This document shows positions 24,060 through 35,325 of a stretch of DNA of 64,000 nucleotides, piece after piece. This DNA is from Ectocarpus siliculosus. Taxonomy: Eukaryota > Sar > Phaeophyceae > Ectocarpales > Ectocarpaceae. The DNA is taken from assembly GCA_000310025.1 (NCBI GenBank), contig FN649746.1, positions 196,546-260,545 of the forward strand, given 5' to 3'. Below the pieces are notes generated by a model. That model had not been told where the DNA came from, ran no database searches, and saw only the letters and a list, made by a program, of their open reading frames with translations. Both the position numbers and the translations under genes were made by a program. Positions within the stretch are counted from its first letter, which is position 1; each line of letters begins with the position of its first letter.

Positions 24060-26361
24060 ACATGAGTACGGCAAAGTTGATAGTTGCCCTAAAAACACAC
24101 GTGCGGCTCTGCCAACATTATTGCGGCTTCGTTGTTGGAACCCATTCGCGCGTGAAGGATTTTTTACCATCAAAGCTGCCACAAACACAAAGCAAATCCT
24201 CTTTGCAACCCAGTGCGATTTCGACATCGGTTACTGTTGAGACTGCCATGCACAGCAGTCCAGATCCGGCTAGGAAACGCGAAGTTGCGCGATCTTACTG
24301 GGTGTTTATTGGTGACAATGATTTGTTGACTGCTGCAGCACTATCGCATAGCTTAACCCTTTTGAGTCTTCAGGCGTTCTGACTGATCATTGACTGATCA
24401 TTTGCAAATGCTGGTGTAGTGGCAAGTCGTGGAGTTGCCGCCCTGCAGCCCTTCGCGCTGTGTATTGGCAAGTCCATAGGTGTGTCTAGATTTTTAGCAC
24501 CCGCGCTAATCGGCTGACCAATGAAGAGACGTCAGTGACAGCGGGTAATATCAAGGTCTCGGGAATGGGGCCAATCAATGCCAAATCATGAACCTCTCAA
24601 CGTATATACATGAACGTGTGTGTGCATACATACATGCATACATATGTGTTCTTTCGCAGCACCACACATACACTCGCCCGAACGTAGCCACTGCTGCAAA
24701 GAGCAGAGGGCAGCGAAAGGGAGGGGTACTGCAAGCCCTGCCGAAGCCCAGATATCCAGGATATCGTGGTATGCTGCATCTCCCAACAATTTGAAAATCG
24801 TTCCCAAGATCCAGCAGCCATTTTGTGAGCAGCTGCAACAAACGCTACAACAACACTACTTTATACTACTGCTGCAGACGAGTAAAACATATCAGCAACA
24901 CATCCACACTCACTCGTAGCGCCACACATACCCTCGCCCGAACCTAGGAAACCACGAGGTACAGGTGTGTGCTGGTGTGCTGGTGGATGTGCTTGTTGTT
25001 TGAAAAACACAGGAGTGCTAGAGAGCTGGCAGGGCACATTTCGGGGGAGGACAAAGACCAGAGAAGTACAGAAGTACAAATACCAGCTATGGGTCTTCAC
25101 TGATCATTTTACCCTCTCTGGACTGATCATTTACAATATGCCGAAAATAGACTAGTTGAGCCAGCTAGACGACTGATCATTTCAAAGTCTGCACAGCTAA
25201 CCTGCCCTACTGACCGCAGCGCGACCACCCATCAACCCTTCTACGACCCTATCTGTGGCCACCACCCTGTCGCCGGCTTCTCTCATGGCCTACAGGTGGA
25301 GGTAGCTATTGCGTATGCAGAAGCACTGGTGTCTTTCTCTGCACTTCTCCCTCTCCCGCTCGCTCTCGCTCTCAATTTTTTTTGTTGGCGAAAAAGAAAA
25401 AATCTGACAGTCCAGCCTAGACCCAAAGGGGTTAAGACTATACTTGGATAAAGAAGGGACTAAAAACATTTCTGTCGCTGCGATGAACACCTGCTGTAAG
25501 TCGGTCATCAAAGGGAGGGCCGGAGGAATGGAATGCATTCATTGTCGTTACAGAGTTGCAATCACCGCTGTCCCTCGATCCACTACTGTCTGCCTTTGAA
25601 GTCAACGGTCAACCGTGATGCAACGGCAACTTTCTATCTCCTTTCCCTCTCTCTCTCCCTCTCTCGTACGCATACCTGACAGCAGGCATCACCATGTGTG
25701 CTGTGGAACTATGTATGTACAAGTAGTGGACACTACGTGTGAATGTCCATGAAGTGGTCAACGTGGTATGCACACCGACCGTGCCCGTAAAAGGACTACA
25801 TCACTAATGTAGATTCGTGTGCGTAGGGGCGTGAGTGCGCAAATGAAATGAAATTGAGAGGTGCAGTCTAACTCACCATCATGATTCGCAGAAGCAGACT
25901 CACCATCCCCACAGCATCTTCCACCAGCCTCCTTATCACGAGGCTCCGGCATTGCCCTCCCTGCCCAAAAGGCCGAGTTCCGAGTTCGAACTTTCGAAAC
26001 TCTGCTGTGCTGTTGGGCTGTCAGAGAATTGCCCTCTGCCCTTGCGCGAGTTTCACAGGAAACAAATCACTAGGACCACCTGAAAAAGCCCCCCCCCTAG
26101 TGCTCCTCCTCTCTCCTTGCTTCTCCTGCTGCACGCACACACCACGTTGGGGTAGCGAGAGGGCGTATCAAACACGAGGAAGAGTCGACAACACGGGGAC
26201 AATGTCGATCGCCCCCTACCACCGGCACATCGCGTAGCCTCAACTTGGAAACCCTTCTTCTGCGGTCTGCGAAGCCCCCTATTTGCGGCTGGTGGGGGCT
26301 GCCACGCCATTGCTGGCAGGTGCTGTCATCACCTCTGTGCTGGCTTTGCTCTGTGGCAACC
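24060..26361. other. Intergenic region
   Basis: No coding exon is convincing. The motif ACTGATCATT occurs five times (near 24380, 24392, 25098, 25122 and 25170). The last few hundred bases should hold the promoter of the ferredoxin-MBL gene. Confidence 0.5.
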
Positions 26362-29300
26362 ATGACCTATCGTCTTCCCTCGTGGTGGAGTAGAAGCCCT
26401 TGGTTGAGCCGTGCGTTGGTGCTAGCAGCATACGTGGCTTTGACCAGCACCCCGCCATCATCGGCATTTGTGCTTGGCATCGATCAAGGAGCCGCCGCAC
26501 CTGCGACACCTGTCATCAGCAGGGAGGTCGCTTTCGTGACAACAACAAGCGATGTGGCTGCTGTTCGTCGAGGGGTGGGGCTAGGGCTGGGAGGAACGCG
26601 GCGTGGAAGGAAGGTTCGGAGTTCAATTCCGGTGTGCTAGGATTCAAAAATATGCTGATATTGCTGTCGTGTTTACTGCGGTAACTTTTATGCACCTTCA
26701 CAGTCCCGTAACAAGACACCACAGGAATGACCAAGTTCCCATTTTTTTCGGCCGTTCAGTCGTCCGTTCCCCCCACGCTCTTGACGCGAGAAGGTCGGTG
26801 ATACCATGATGGGCGATGCGCAGAGGAGACCCAAGCTGTAGGGATTCATGTCGCCCTAGTTTTGCTTTCCGCCGCATTGCCCGTTGCGTATGCAAACAGC
26901 AAATGGGTTTGAAGTTTGCCGCGATTTTTCAAACGAACGTGCGGCTCTTCTTGTGTGTGGCACCGCGATGATATTGCTGCTGTGCCTCTGCATGGCCGCG
27001 CGTTGATGCATGCTGCTGCTGTTTCTCCCTCACACACGCTAACAATGTTGCGCTCTTAATCGTGATTTGTTCTTGCTCTGTTGCGTACGGTACTCAGCAG
27101 GCAGCGGGCGGCGGTGGGTTGACCATGATTTTAAAGCGAAAGATGAGGAAGCGAAGGAATTCATCGGGCGATTTCTTCGTGGACGAAAGGTGACAAAAAT
27201 ATAACGGGTACGTGTACCTTCTGGGTGTGGGAATGTAGTTCTTTTTTTGTAGTTTTTTCTGAAGTAGTTTCAAATTTGGATTATTGGAAAGAAAAAACAG
27301 GGCATGCGACAAACTGGACACGGAAAAGAAGTGCCAACCAACACACTCGGGGCTAAGCTAAGCCTAACCCGTTCGTTCATTTCCTTTTCCAGGCCTCCTA
27401 GCCCACTGCCCAGGTCAAGACTTCACGCCAATTGACCGCAAGCTATTCGGCAATGACGTCCCCTTTTAGCTTGCTTATCTTTCCTGTTTTGCACTTGTTA
27501 GCGCTTGTGGCGCTTGCTCATATCCCTCTCTCCTACCCCCTACCCTCACATCCAAGCATACAATGCGGATGATCTGCATCTTCCAGCTCTCTGAGTCTGA
27601 ACGGCGAACGCTCCTTGCTTCGCTAGTTGCGTGGCTCCTCCTATCCTTCCTGAGTGCAGCGCGTGTTGGGGGTCGCCTGCGACCCTGCTTGCTATGTGTT
27701 ACCACCGGTTGTCGATCCAAGCGAGTCTTAAACGATCCACGAGGTTCCCTCTAGTCGAGCAGAACGGCTGCGTGCACTACATAGGTCCGTTGCCACGCGC
27801 ACAGAGCTCCGACGCTCGGCCTACGTAGCAAAAAGTGCAAGACGGCACACGCTGACATCGACGCTCATTGGCTCGTGGTTGGCGAGTGGTGGTTGGTTGG
27901 GTTTTGCTGTTTTTGTTGGTGGGCTTGTGGGTAGGGCTGCTATTGCTGCTATTGCTGCTGTTGTTGCTGCTGCTGCTGCGCTGGAGGCGCTGGACGCGGG
28001 AGCGGTAGGCCAGCAACTAACCAAACGAAAGCGTTGAACAATCGGTACTGCTTCGCTGTTGCTCAGAGCACAGCGAAAGTTACACAACAGATGTTGGTGG
28101 TGGTCACCCTGAAGGAAAATATCTACCAGCTGCGGCAGCTGTTGTCCTCCTCCTCCTCCTCCTATTCCTATTCCTCCTCCTATTCCTCTTCCTCCTCCTC
28201 CTCTTCCTACTCCTATTCGTACTGCTACGACGCGCTCGAAGCATATTTTTTCCGTACCTCGCACGCAAGTCTGCTCACCAACGCTGAGGTGTTAATGCCC
28301 TCGTGTATGCACGCTGTCCGTAGTGCTGCTTTGCTCTCTCTCTCTCTGTCGTATCCACTCCCTTGACCGCACATGAGCATGCCTCCATCGAAATCCCAAA
28401 ACTCCGACATCAGCATCCTGGGAACTATTGTAGCTACGTGGCCTTGAATCTATGACCCCTCTCCCCTCCCCTCGCCCTCAGCTGCGTGGACTGTGATATC
28501 TGCTGCTGGATGGACCCCCGTACCTTCAAGAGGTCGGGGCTAGGCGCTGTGGTTGCCTCGCAACCCAAATCAGAGGTACGAGGAACACAACGGTCGGTGC
28601 TGTGAATCAGTTCCATATATCCGTTGGTACGGCAAAGATCGGTACTGCTATAAGCAGGTCTGCTGGGACATATTTCTTTTTTTTGTTATCCACCTGTGTT
28701 TTGTTCTCGACGTATGCTCTTTTTTTTGTTCTCGACGTGTGTTTTCGCGAGAGTCTTGGTGTCGAGTCGTTTTCTCTCACGAAATGATGGCACTTGTTTG
28801 GAACGCAGCGCTTGTTGCTTTGACGACGGCAGCATGCACTTACCGCTAAGGCGAGGTCCTTGTTGATTTCGATGTTATTTGAGTCATTTAGCGCGTGCTC
28901 GCTGCAATGTCCAGCCCTCTAGCGGGACCATGGTAGTGTACGCCTGAACGATGAGCAAGAATTCCCTCCGCACTTCTTGGAAGGGGTACATACCGTAGGT
29001 GACGCAAGATACCATACCCCCTGGACCGATTTTCAAAGTTCGATTACTCCACCGACAAAGATGATGCATATATCAAACGATGCGTTTTAAGAATACTCTC
29101 GACGAGACGGTTCCAACGCCGTCATTTTCGGCGTAACACTCGTTCTGCTGCCGAGTAGTCCATCTATCGGTCCAGGGGGTGTGATGTCTTACGTCATGTC
29201 ACCTGCGGTATCTACCTGCTTCTTCTTCTTCGGCGGTGCGCTTCCTGCTGTCGGGTGTGTTGTGCACCATGCGTTCCGTGTGATGTCTCGCCCTGCGCTG

Positions 29301-30478
29301 TTGATCGTGCTGTTGGTAGAAACCTTGATGTGCGTTTCATGCACGTCTTGCTTTTTATCGATCGCATGTGCGTACAATGTGCTGCTTCGCAGGAGGACCG
29401 AATGAGAGCGTTCCAAGCGATGCTCGCGTGTCCCGCGGGATCAATCCGTGTCATGCGAGGAGACAGACAGGTGAGCTGTCGATGTCGCTGTCGGCTGGTG
29501 GTGTTTGATGCCGCGTCAACGAGGTTTACGTTAGGAAGAGGGCTAGCATAGAGTTGGTCGAACGGGCGGGGAGTCGGACCCAACCCAAAATGTTCTCGCC
29601 GGTGGGCGACCTCCAAAGGTTGTCGGAACGTTCCGAGGATCGTCGCCTGCTGGACTCTCTTGTGTGTGTCTACATATGGATACCTTTGCTACACGTATAC
29701 CTATCTGTCGTCCGCAGAGTAATCTACATGTCTATGCGGAAGCTACCGCCTGTACCCGATGCTTGAGCAATTCCAAACGGGCGGAGTTGTTGTGTTGTTG
29801 ACTTCCCACCACTACTGTAATTCCCGTTCCAACCTCTGCTCAATACCTTCTTACGTCTGCATTGGCGCAACTGACGCGGACGCAATGCATGACCACAGGA
29901 CACATACCCCGATAAAAGGTGCAATATATGGAAGCCGAAATCAAACCATTCGACTAGTCAGCGTTGATTTCGACTTCTATGAATACAACAATCAAGAAGG
30001 GATCGATGCATAGAAAATACCAACACAAAAGGTGGCGAAAAAAAAATCATTCAAAAAGTCATTTTAATTTTTTGCTGTTGCACACAACGCGGTGAACACA
30101 AGATAAACTCAACAGTAACAATTTTTTGCCGCTGCTCTGTTGTTCAGGTGATCAAAGCTCTCGAGAGCTTCCCGTTACCTGTGGACGAAGAGCGTCTCCC
30201 CGGCATATACCAGCTTGGTCCCACTACCCGCGAGTCCATGGGCAACACCCCGTACCTCATCGTGAGGCCCGGAAAGGGGAACATCATGATCGACGTTCCT
30301 AGGTGATTTTGGTCAAGTCGGGGGGTGGCAACAGCTGTTGTCGTGGGAACAGCTATTGTTGTTGTACTCTTTTGGGGATAGGTAGCTTGTGAGGACGATG
30401 TTAGAAGGTACTGGGCAAAGACCGCGGCAGATCCTATTATAAAAGACAACAACATGAACAACAACAAGTTCACTGTCA

Positions 30479-30520
<42 letters not shown>

Positions 30521-33500
30521 GGCGGGCTGTCGCACACCAACTGCTATACACGAAACCGCGTCGCACCAAGTTACTATTCATTCCATGTCGACCGTTCACG
30601 ATGATCTAGTCGCAACTTGTCCGCCCCATCGGGTGTCGGAAACAGACAAAGAAACAACCGACGTCCCCGTGTTCTATTGGTTAGACGACACCGTCACCAG
30701 CAGTGTACATTTTTTTTTGCTCGGTTATGCTCCTCTCTTCGCATTGCAAACTGCCGCGCGCACTCGGCTGGCTACATGGTGATGCTCTTGACTGTCGACT
30801 TTTTTTACTAGCGTGGTTCTGCCCGTGTTGCCAGGTGCTTAGGCAAGGCCGCGGCGTAGGTATCCCGAGCGTGCGAGACGCGAGATGGTAGCGTACGAAA
30901 ACCTGCACCCTAAAGTATTGTTGCTGCGGCACAGCACCATGTACACACCGCTCTGCTCATTGGTGTTGCGGAGCTATACCATTGTGAACACACGGGTCTG
31001 CTCATTGTCTCTGCACCATGAACACGCGGCTCGCAGCTGCTGCGGCGCAACAGTATGAACACACGGCTCCGCTCATTGGTGCTGCGGCGCAACGCCATGA
31101 ACACACGGCTCTGCTGTTTGCTGCTGCACCATGAACACACCGCTCTGCTCATGGTTGCTGCGGCGCAACAGTATGAACACACAGCTATGCTCGTTGTCGC
31201 TGCACCATGAACAGACGGCTGGCTCATGTCTGTTACTCATCCGATATACCTTACCATCACCGCTCTGGTCAATGCACTCCCGTGCCCAGGTACCTGGAGC
31301 AGACTGCAGATCAGGTGGCGGCCCTTGGAGACGTGAAGTACATGATTGTTACAGCCAGGGATAACGCCGATGGTAAGACAAGACTAAAACAACTTTCGCC
31401 CGGGACGTATCACTGCTGTATGTTGCTCGGAGTCGGAGATGAGTAGATACAACACACAGATAGGTATTGGCCGTAGAAGACCATGAGTTAATATGATTAA
31501 TTGCTTATTTTCCCTGGACTGTTACAGATTTCGAGTTTCGATTAAGACAAATTTTGATTGTTTTTATAGGCATATAAAGAAATATGGGTTTGCTTCAGGA
31601 CCACGTCCACGTATTTAGAGTATCCCGCACCACCACCGCGGTTTCTTTGTTCACCCTTTCGTTATTTTTGGTCTGGTTGCCACGGCCACCCTTTCTCCTG
31701 TGCGTTTCAATTTATCCAATTATACGTTTCAATTTGCGGCTTACGTTTGCCATGTATCGCAACATCCCGACCGTTTTGCCTACGACAATAATTATGTGTA
31801 CGTGCGTGTTTTGTCTCTTGCTGGCCAGGGCACGAGAGGTGGAAGAAGAAATTTCCGGGAATGATCCGCATCCTGCACCGGTTGGACCTAGTCCGCAAGA
31901 CGCGTATCATGGAAGAGAGGCTGGATGGGAAGGGACCCTGGTACCTCGTTGAAGACGGCTTTGAGTCGCCAGAAGACGGCTACGTTACTGGAGACACGGG
32001 TAAAGGGCACAACCTGTTGCGTGATACAGCAGTGTTCCTTTCCTAGGACATGGTGGGATTATGTTTTACATGGATTTCCCGAGCCGTAAGAATATTCTCA
32101 ACCTATTGTGGGATACAGCAGTGTTCCTTTCCTAGGGCATGATGGAGATGACGAATCATGGAACAGCCTGGTTTTACCGAGCCGCAAGAATATTGGTCAA
32201 CCTATTGTGGCATTCGGCGGTGTTCTTTTTCTAGGAAGTGGTGGGGATGATGTTTCACCGTGCAGCCTGTTTTGCCCGAGCGGTAAGATATGCCAGATTG
32301 TGTCTCAAATGTTGTTGGTCTTTAACTGCAGATATGGAGAACATGCGAGCGTTTCTCTGTGTGTGTTTGTGTAGCCCTACCTGATCTGGATGACATTTTT
32401 CGCAGCGTTCGGTATGTGTTGGACACATCAGCAAGGAAACGGGAACAGAGGAGGAATGGAATGTCAACTCATATTTAATCTACCGTTCTACGGTGATTGA
32501 CTTCATTTTTCTATGGAGGAGTTTAGGTGCGGTGCCTCTTTTCCCATCAACCGTAAAGTCGAGTTTTTTGCGGTCCCACGAACATTTTGATTTGAAGACA
32601 GCAACAGCAATGGCAGCAACACAACGACCACAACAACAAGGACATCACCCCCACCACCAACAACAACCAACCAACCCTTGTCTTGTTCTATTCCTACAGC
32701 GAGGTTCGACTTCTTTGAGGTAGCAGACGAGGACTGCGCTCCGCATGACCCCACCGTCAAGATCGTAGGCATCCCGGGACAAACAAGGGGGTCGATCGGG
32801 GTCATCGTGGAGTGGGGAAAGAGGAAGAGGGGGGGTAAGGAGAGGCTCGGCTTCACCGGGGGCACGGTGGGGATGTCGGTGGAGAAAGAGGTGAGGGTAG
32901 GGGTTTCGTCGATGTTATTGTGGTGGTGGCAGGCCATTTTCGCGGTTGGAGGGTGTTTTTTCTGGGTCCATTTTTGTTCTCCGTTCTTCCATGTGTAGAA
33001 AAGGTGTGCCCTGTTCGGGTAGTTGGCCTGTGACCATGGAGGTTGTCCGCGTCATGTGGACCAGTACTGACAGTAGAAGATACTGAGCGGAGACAGGAAC
33101 GATGTTTAGCGTAAAGAGACAGCAACAACGAGGCGTATGCAGGCTCACCGGGATTGGCAATTGATCCATACTCTTCAGGACTTCCCCAGACAACAGCAAG
33201 GCGTATTATAGGATTTGCCAGGATTGGCAGTTGATCCATTCCCATCAGGACTCCTCTCCCAGAAACTGATGGCAGTCTAGGCTTGAGTGATCACACACAA
33301 ACCGCCAGTTATTTTTCGAAAGATAGCGACAAAAGGAGAGCCCAAGATTCAGGGTCACGTGCGTCATCCAAACGACAGATACATGCCGTAGGTTACATAC
33401 GACATCATACCCCCTTGGCCGATTTTCAAAGCTTGATTACTCGGAAGGGAAAGCAGTGACGGTGCCGAAAAAGGCGGAGTTCGAACCGTCCCGTCTAGAG

Positions 33501-35179
33501 CTTTCCGACAACGTATCGTTTGCCCTCGGTACCCTCTTGGTGGTGGAGTGATCTAATCGAGCTTTGAAAAATCGGTCCAGGGGATGTGGTATCTTACGCA
33601 ACCTACAGCACCTTGATATATATCCGTATCACGGGACCCCTTGTCTCTGTCGACCGCCCACACACACAGATAATTACCATCGTACAAAGTCCAGGTGTTT
33701 TGGGAATTTGCAACAGACGTACTGAACGGCAAGCCGGGGAAGGCCTAGTCTTTTCTTTAGCATCTGATGTACTTCTTCTGCCTTGAGCTCGCAGTGTCAA
33801 CCACATGGGGTGATCTTCATGGAGGGTAGCGTCAAACGACGTTCAAGTGTTCGGTGGGTGACCGGACGTTACATGACACCTTAACGGCCGATACGTGTGG
33901 AGATACATGTCACGTGTCTTCATTTATTTGGGCGTCAGTCGTGTACACCAAACAAACGATTGCACTTGTTGTTCCATGAACCTCATGTTCAGAGATTTGG
34001 CGATCTGCGTGTCTGTGTTCTCAACAGATCCCGCCCTCTGTTTGCCCTTGTTTATTGTCCTGTGCTTCTTTTTTAATCAGAAATTGGATACGTTTACTCG
34101 AACCTTGGAGACCGATCGGGCAACACTGGCATCTTCCGTGCGATTATTATCAAAGGTGCGTTGCAGCGACGTTTGTTGTATGTACGTACAACCGTCAGTA
34201 ACGGGTGGGTGTCGACGGAGTAAAAAAATGGAGAGATGCGCGTTCGTTTTGCTGCACGTCGGAGTGTTGGATAAAAAAAAACTTACGAGCGATGTTCGTG
34301 CAAATCGAGTAGCGTCCCGAATCTGAGGCTGGCTGTCCAAGCACATGGCCAACAGGTTTGGCGAGGAAGGATGTCATGGAGATACTGCATGAATAACAGC
34401 ATTGAACTATTCGAATCTGCTGTTCACGAATAGTTTGCCGGATGATTGCGGGTGGACGCGTTTCAAGTTTCAAGGGACGGGTCGGTCCATTGGTGAGCAG
34501 CCCAACATCCGCTCAAGCGACCACCAATCGATAACGACCAAGCAGATAAATTTAGCCCAAGGACTATCGAAACGTTTGCTGTTCTTGCTATACTCCATAC
34601 TATGCGGAGGGTGTTCCGCACGGTTCCCAACCAGAGGTTTTCCTATAGATAACACTCGTCGGGTTTTTTATCCATCCGATATGTAAGGGTCATCGAATTT
34701 ATCCCCAGCACACAAATCAACTACAATCATCCCTCGGTGAAGGACAACATTTTTAAGGACGCTCCGCCGGTTAAGGACAAATAATTTTTCACAGGCATGG
34801 TGGCTCCCAGAATGTACAACATATGGAGGGGTATCAACCTTAAGGACACTTGCCTGGCTTGAGGACAACCCTGTTTGAACGAAAAACCATGTGTGTGTCC
34901 TTAACCGAGGGACGACGGTAGGCCACGCCTTAGCTCGATCATGGCATCCCCCCCTCCCACTGCTGTAGGTTTCTCTTTGCCCCTCCTGACCGCCAAAATA
35001 ACAAAACAAAAACTGCTGCGCAGGAGGGCATCACCTGGCTCATGCCAGGCAGGGGTGCGAGAGTGATGTACAGGACGAGAAAGGAGGGCAAGGCTGACTT
35101 GGAGAAAGCGGCCGGTAGGACGGAGGCGTTGCCGAACCTGGCGGGAAACCGTCTCCTCTTCGGAACGGAATTCTTGTGA
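26362..35179 (+). CDS. Plastid ferredoxin / metallo-beta-lactamase-like fusion
   Basis: Ten exons, all phases matching: 26362-26613, 27101-27189, 28482-28575, 29393-29470, 30148-30302, 31290-31372, 31829-31999, 32700-32890, 34081-34155, 35024-35179; 447 residues. Residues 1-40 are a heterokont plastid presequence: a hydrophobic signal peptide ending in SSAF (33-36). Residues 110-160 form a single-cluster ferredoxin-like domain, CVDCDICCWM (C115, C118, C121) and the distant C158-P159 in LACPAGSIR. Residues 187-447 follow the order of a metallo-beta-lactamase fold: GIYQLGPTTRESMG, YLIVRPGKGNIMIDVPR, a TARDNADGH segment (244-252), RILHRLDL, VGIPGQTRGS (330-339), FTGGT (359-363) and LMPGRGAR (402-409). 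Algae and plants have proteins with this ferredoxin-plus-MBL layout. Here the metal-binding motifs are all altered, so hydrolase activity is doubtful. A stromal electron-transfer or sensing role is inferred. Introns carry two MITE-like elements and several tandem repeats. Confidence 0.88.
28991..29216. mobile_element. MITE-like inverted-repeat element
   Basis: Left end ACCGTAGGTGACGCAAGATA and right end TTACGTCATGTCACCTGCGG are long inverted repeats. The interior has the CTCGACGAGACGGTTCCAAC core in the opposite orientation to the other copies. Lies in intron 3 of the ferredoxin-MBL gene. Confidence 0.85.
30385..30470 (+). repeat. SINE-like dispersed repeat, copy 1
   Basis: AGGACGATGTTAGAAGGTAC then TGGGCAAAGACC, followed by a CAA-rich tail (ACAACAACATGAACAACAAC). 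Shares its body with copies at 33045 and 37597. Confidence 0.55.
30481..30517. repeat. (TC)n microsatellite
   Basis: 37 bases of TC dinucleotide just after the CAA tail of a dispersed repeat. Confidence 0.95.
30930..31217. repeat. Minisatellite, about 44-bp unit, 6 copies
   Basis: Degenerate copies of CACCATGAACACACGGCTCT then GCTCATTGGTGCTGCGGCGC in intron 5 of the ferredoxin-MBL gene, ending about 70 bp before the next exon. Confidence 0.85.
32009..32290. repeat. Tandem repeat, about 90-95-bp unit, 3 copies
   Basis: Three diverged copies of GATACAGCAGTGTTCCTTTC then CTAGG, ending CCGAGCCGTAAGAATATT. They begin within 10 bases of the donor of the exon ending at 31999. Confidence 0.85.
33045..33130 (+). 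repeat. SINE-like dispersed repeat, copy 2
   Basis: GCGTCATGTGGACCAGTACT, then AGAAGATACTGAGCGGAGAC, then a short CAACAACG tail. Upstream sequence also matches the copy at 37597. Confidence 0.5.
33121..33261. repeat. Tandem duplication, about 70-bp unit
   Basis: Two copies of CAACAACGAGGCGTATGCAG then GGGATTGGCAATTGATCCAT then TCTTCAGGACTTCCCCAGA, in intron 8 of the ferredoxin-MBL gene. Confidence 0.8.
33379..33610. mobile_element. MITE-like inverted-repeat element
   Basis: Left end CATACCCCCTTGGCCGATTT and right end AAATCGGTCCAGGGGATGTG are inverted repeats. The interior matches the copy at 9161 closely. Lies in intron 8 of the ferredoxin-MBL gene. Confidence 0.85.
34728..34918. mobile_element. 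Second type of short inverted-repeat element
   Basis: Left end ATCCCTCGGTGAAGGACAAC and right end GTCCTTAACCGAGGGACGAC are inverted repeats. Internal copies of TTAAGGACGCTC and TTAAGGACACTTGC are also present. About 190 bp, lying about 100 bp before the last exon of the ferredoxin-MBL gene. Confidence 0.7.
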
Positions 35180-35325
35180 CGGATCGAATAGTGTCGTCAG
35201 AAGAAATCTACGGAAGTAGTTTTTTTTTTAGATTTTATCAAAACAGTTCTTGTGACGGATCGAGTGGTGTCGTCAGAAGAACTCTACGGAAGTTTTTTTT
35301 TTTTTTTATTAAAACAAATTCAATC
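35171..35325. repeat. Tandem duplication across a stop codon, 76-bp unit
   Basis: TTCTTGTGACGGATCGAATA at 35171 is repeated as TTCTTGTGACGGATCGAGTG at 35247. Each copy ends in a poly-T run. The first copy contains the TGA stop of the ferredoxin-MBL gene, so the second lies in the 3' untranslated region. Confidence 0.9.
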
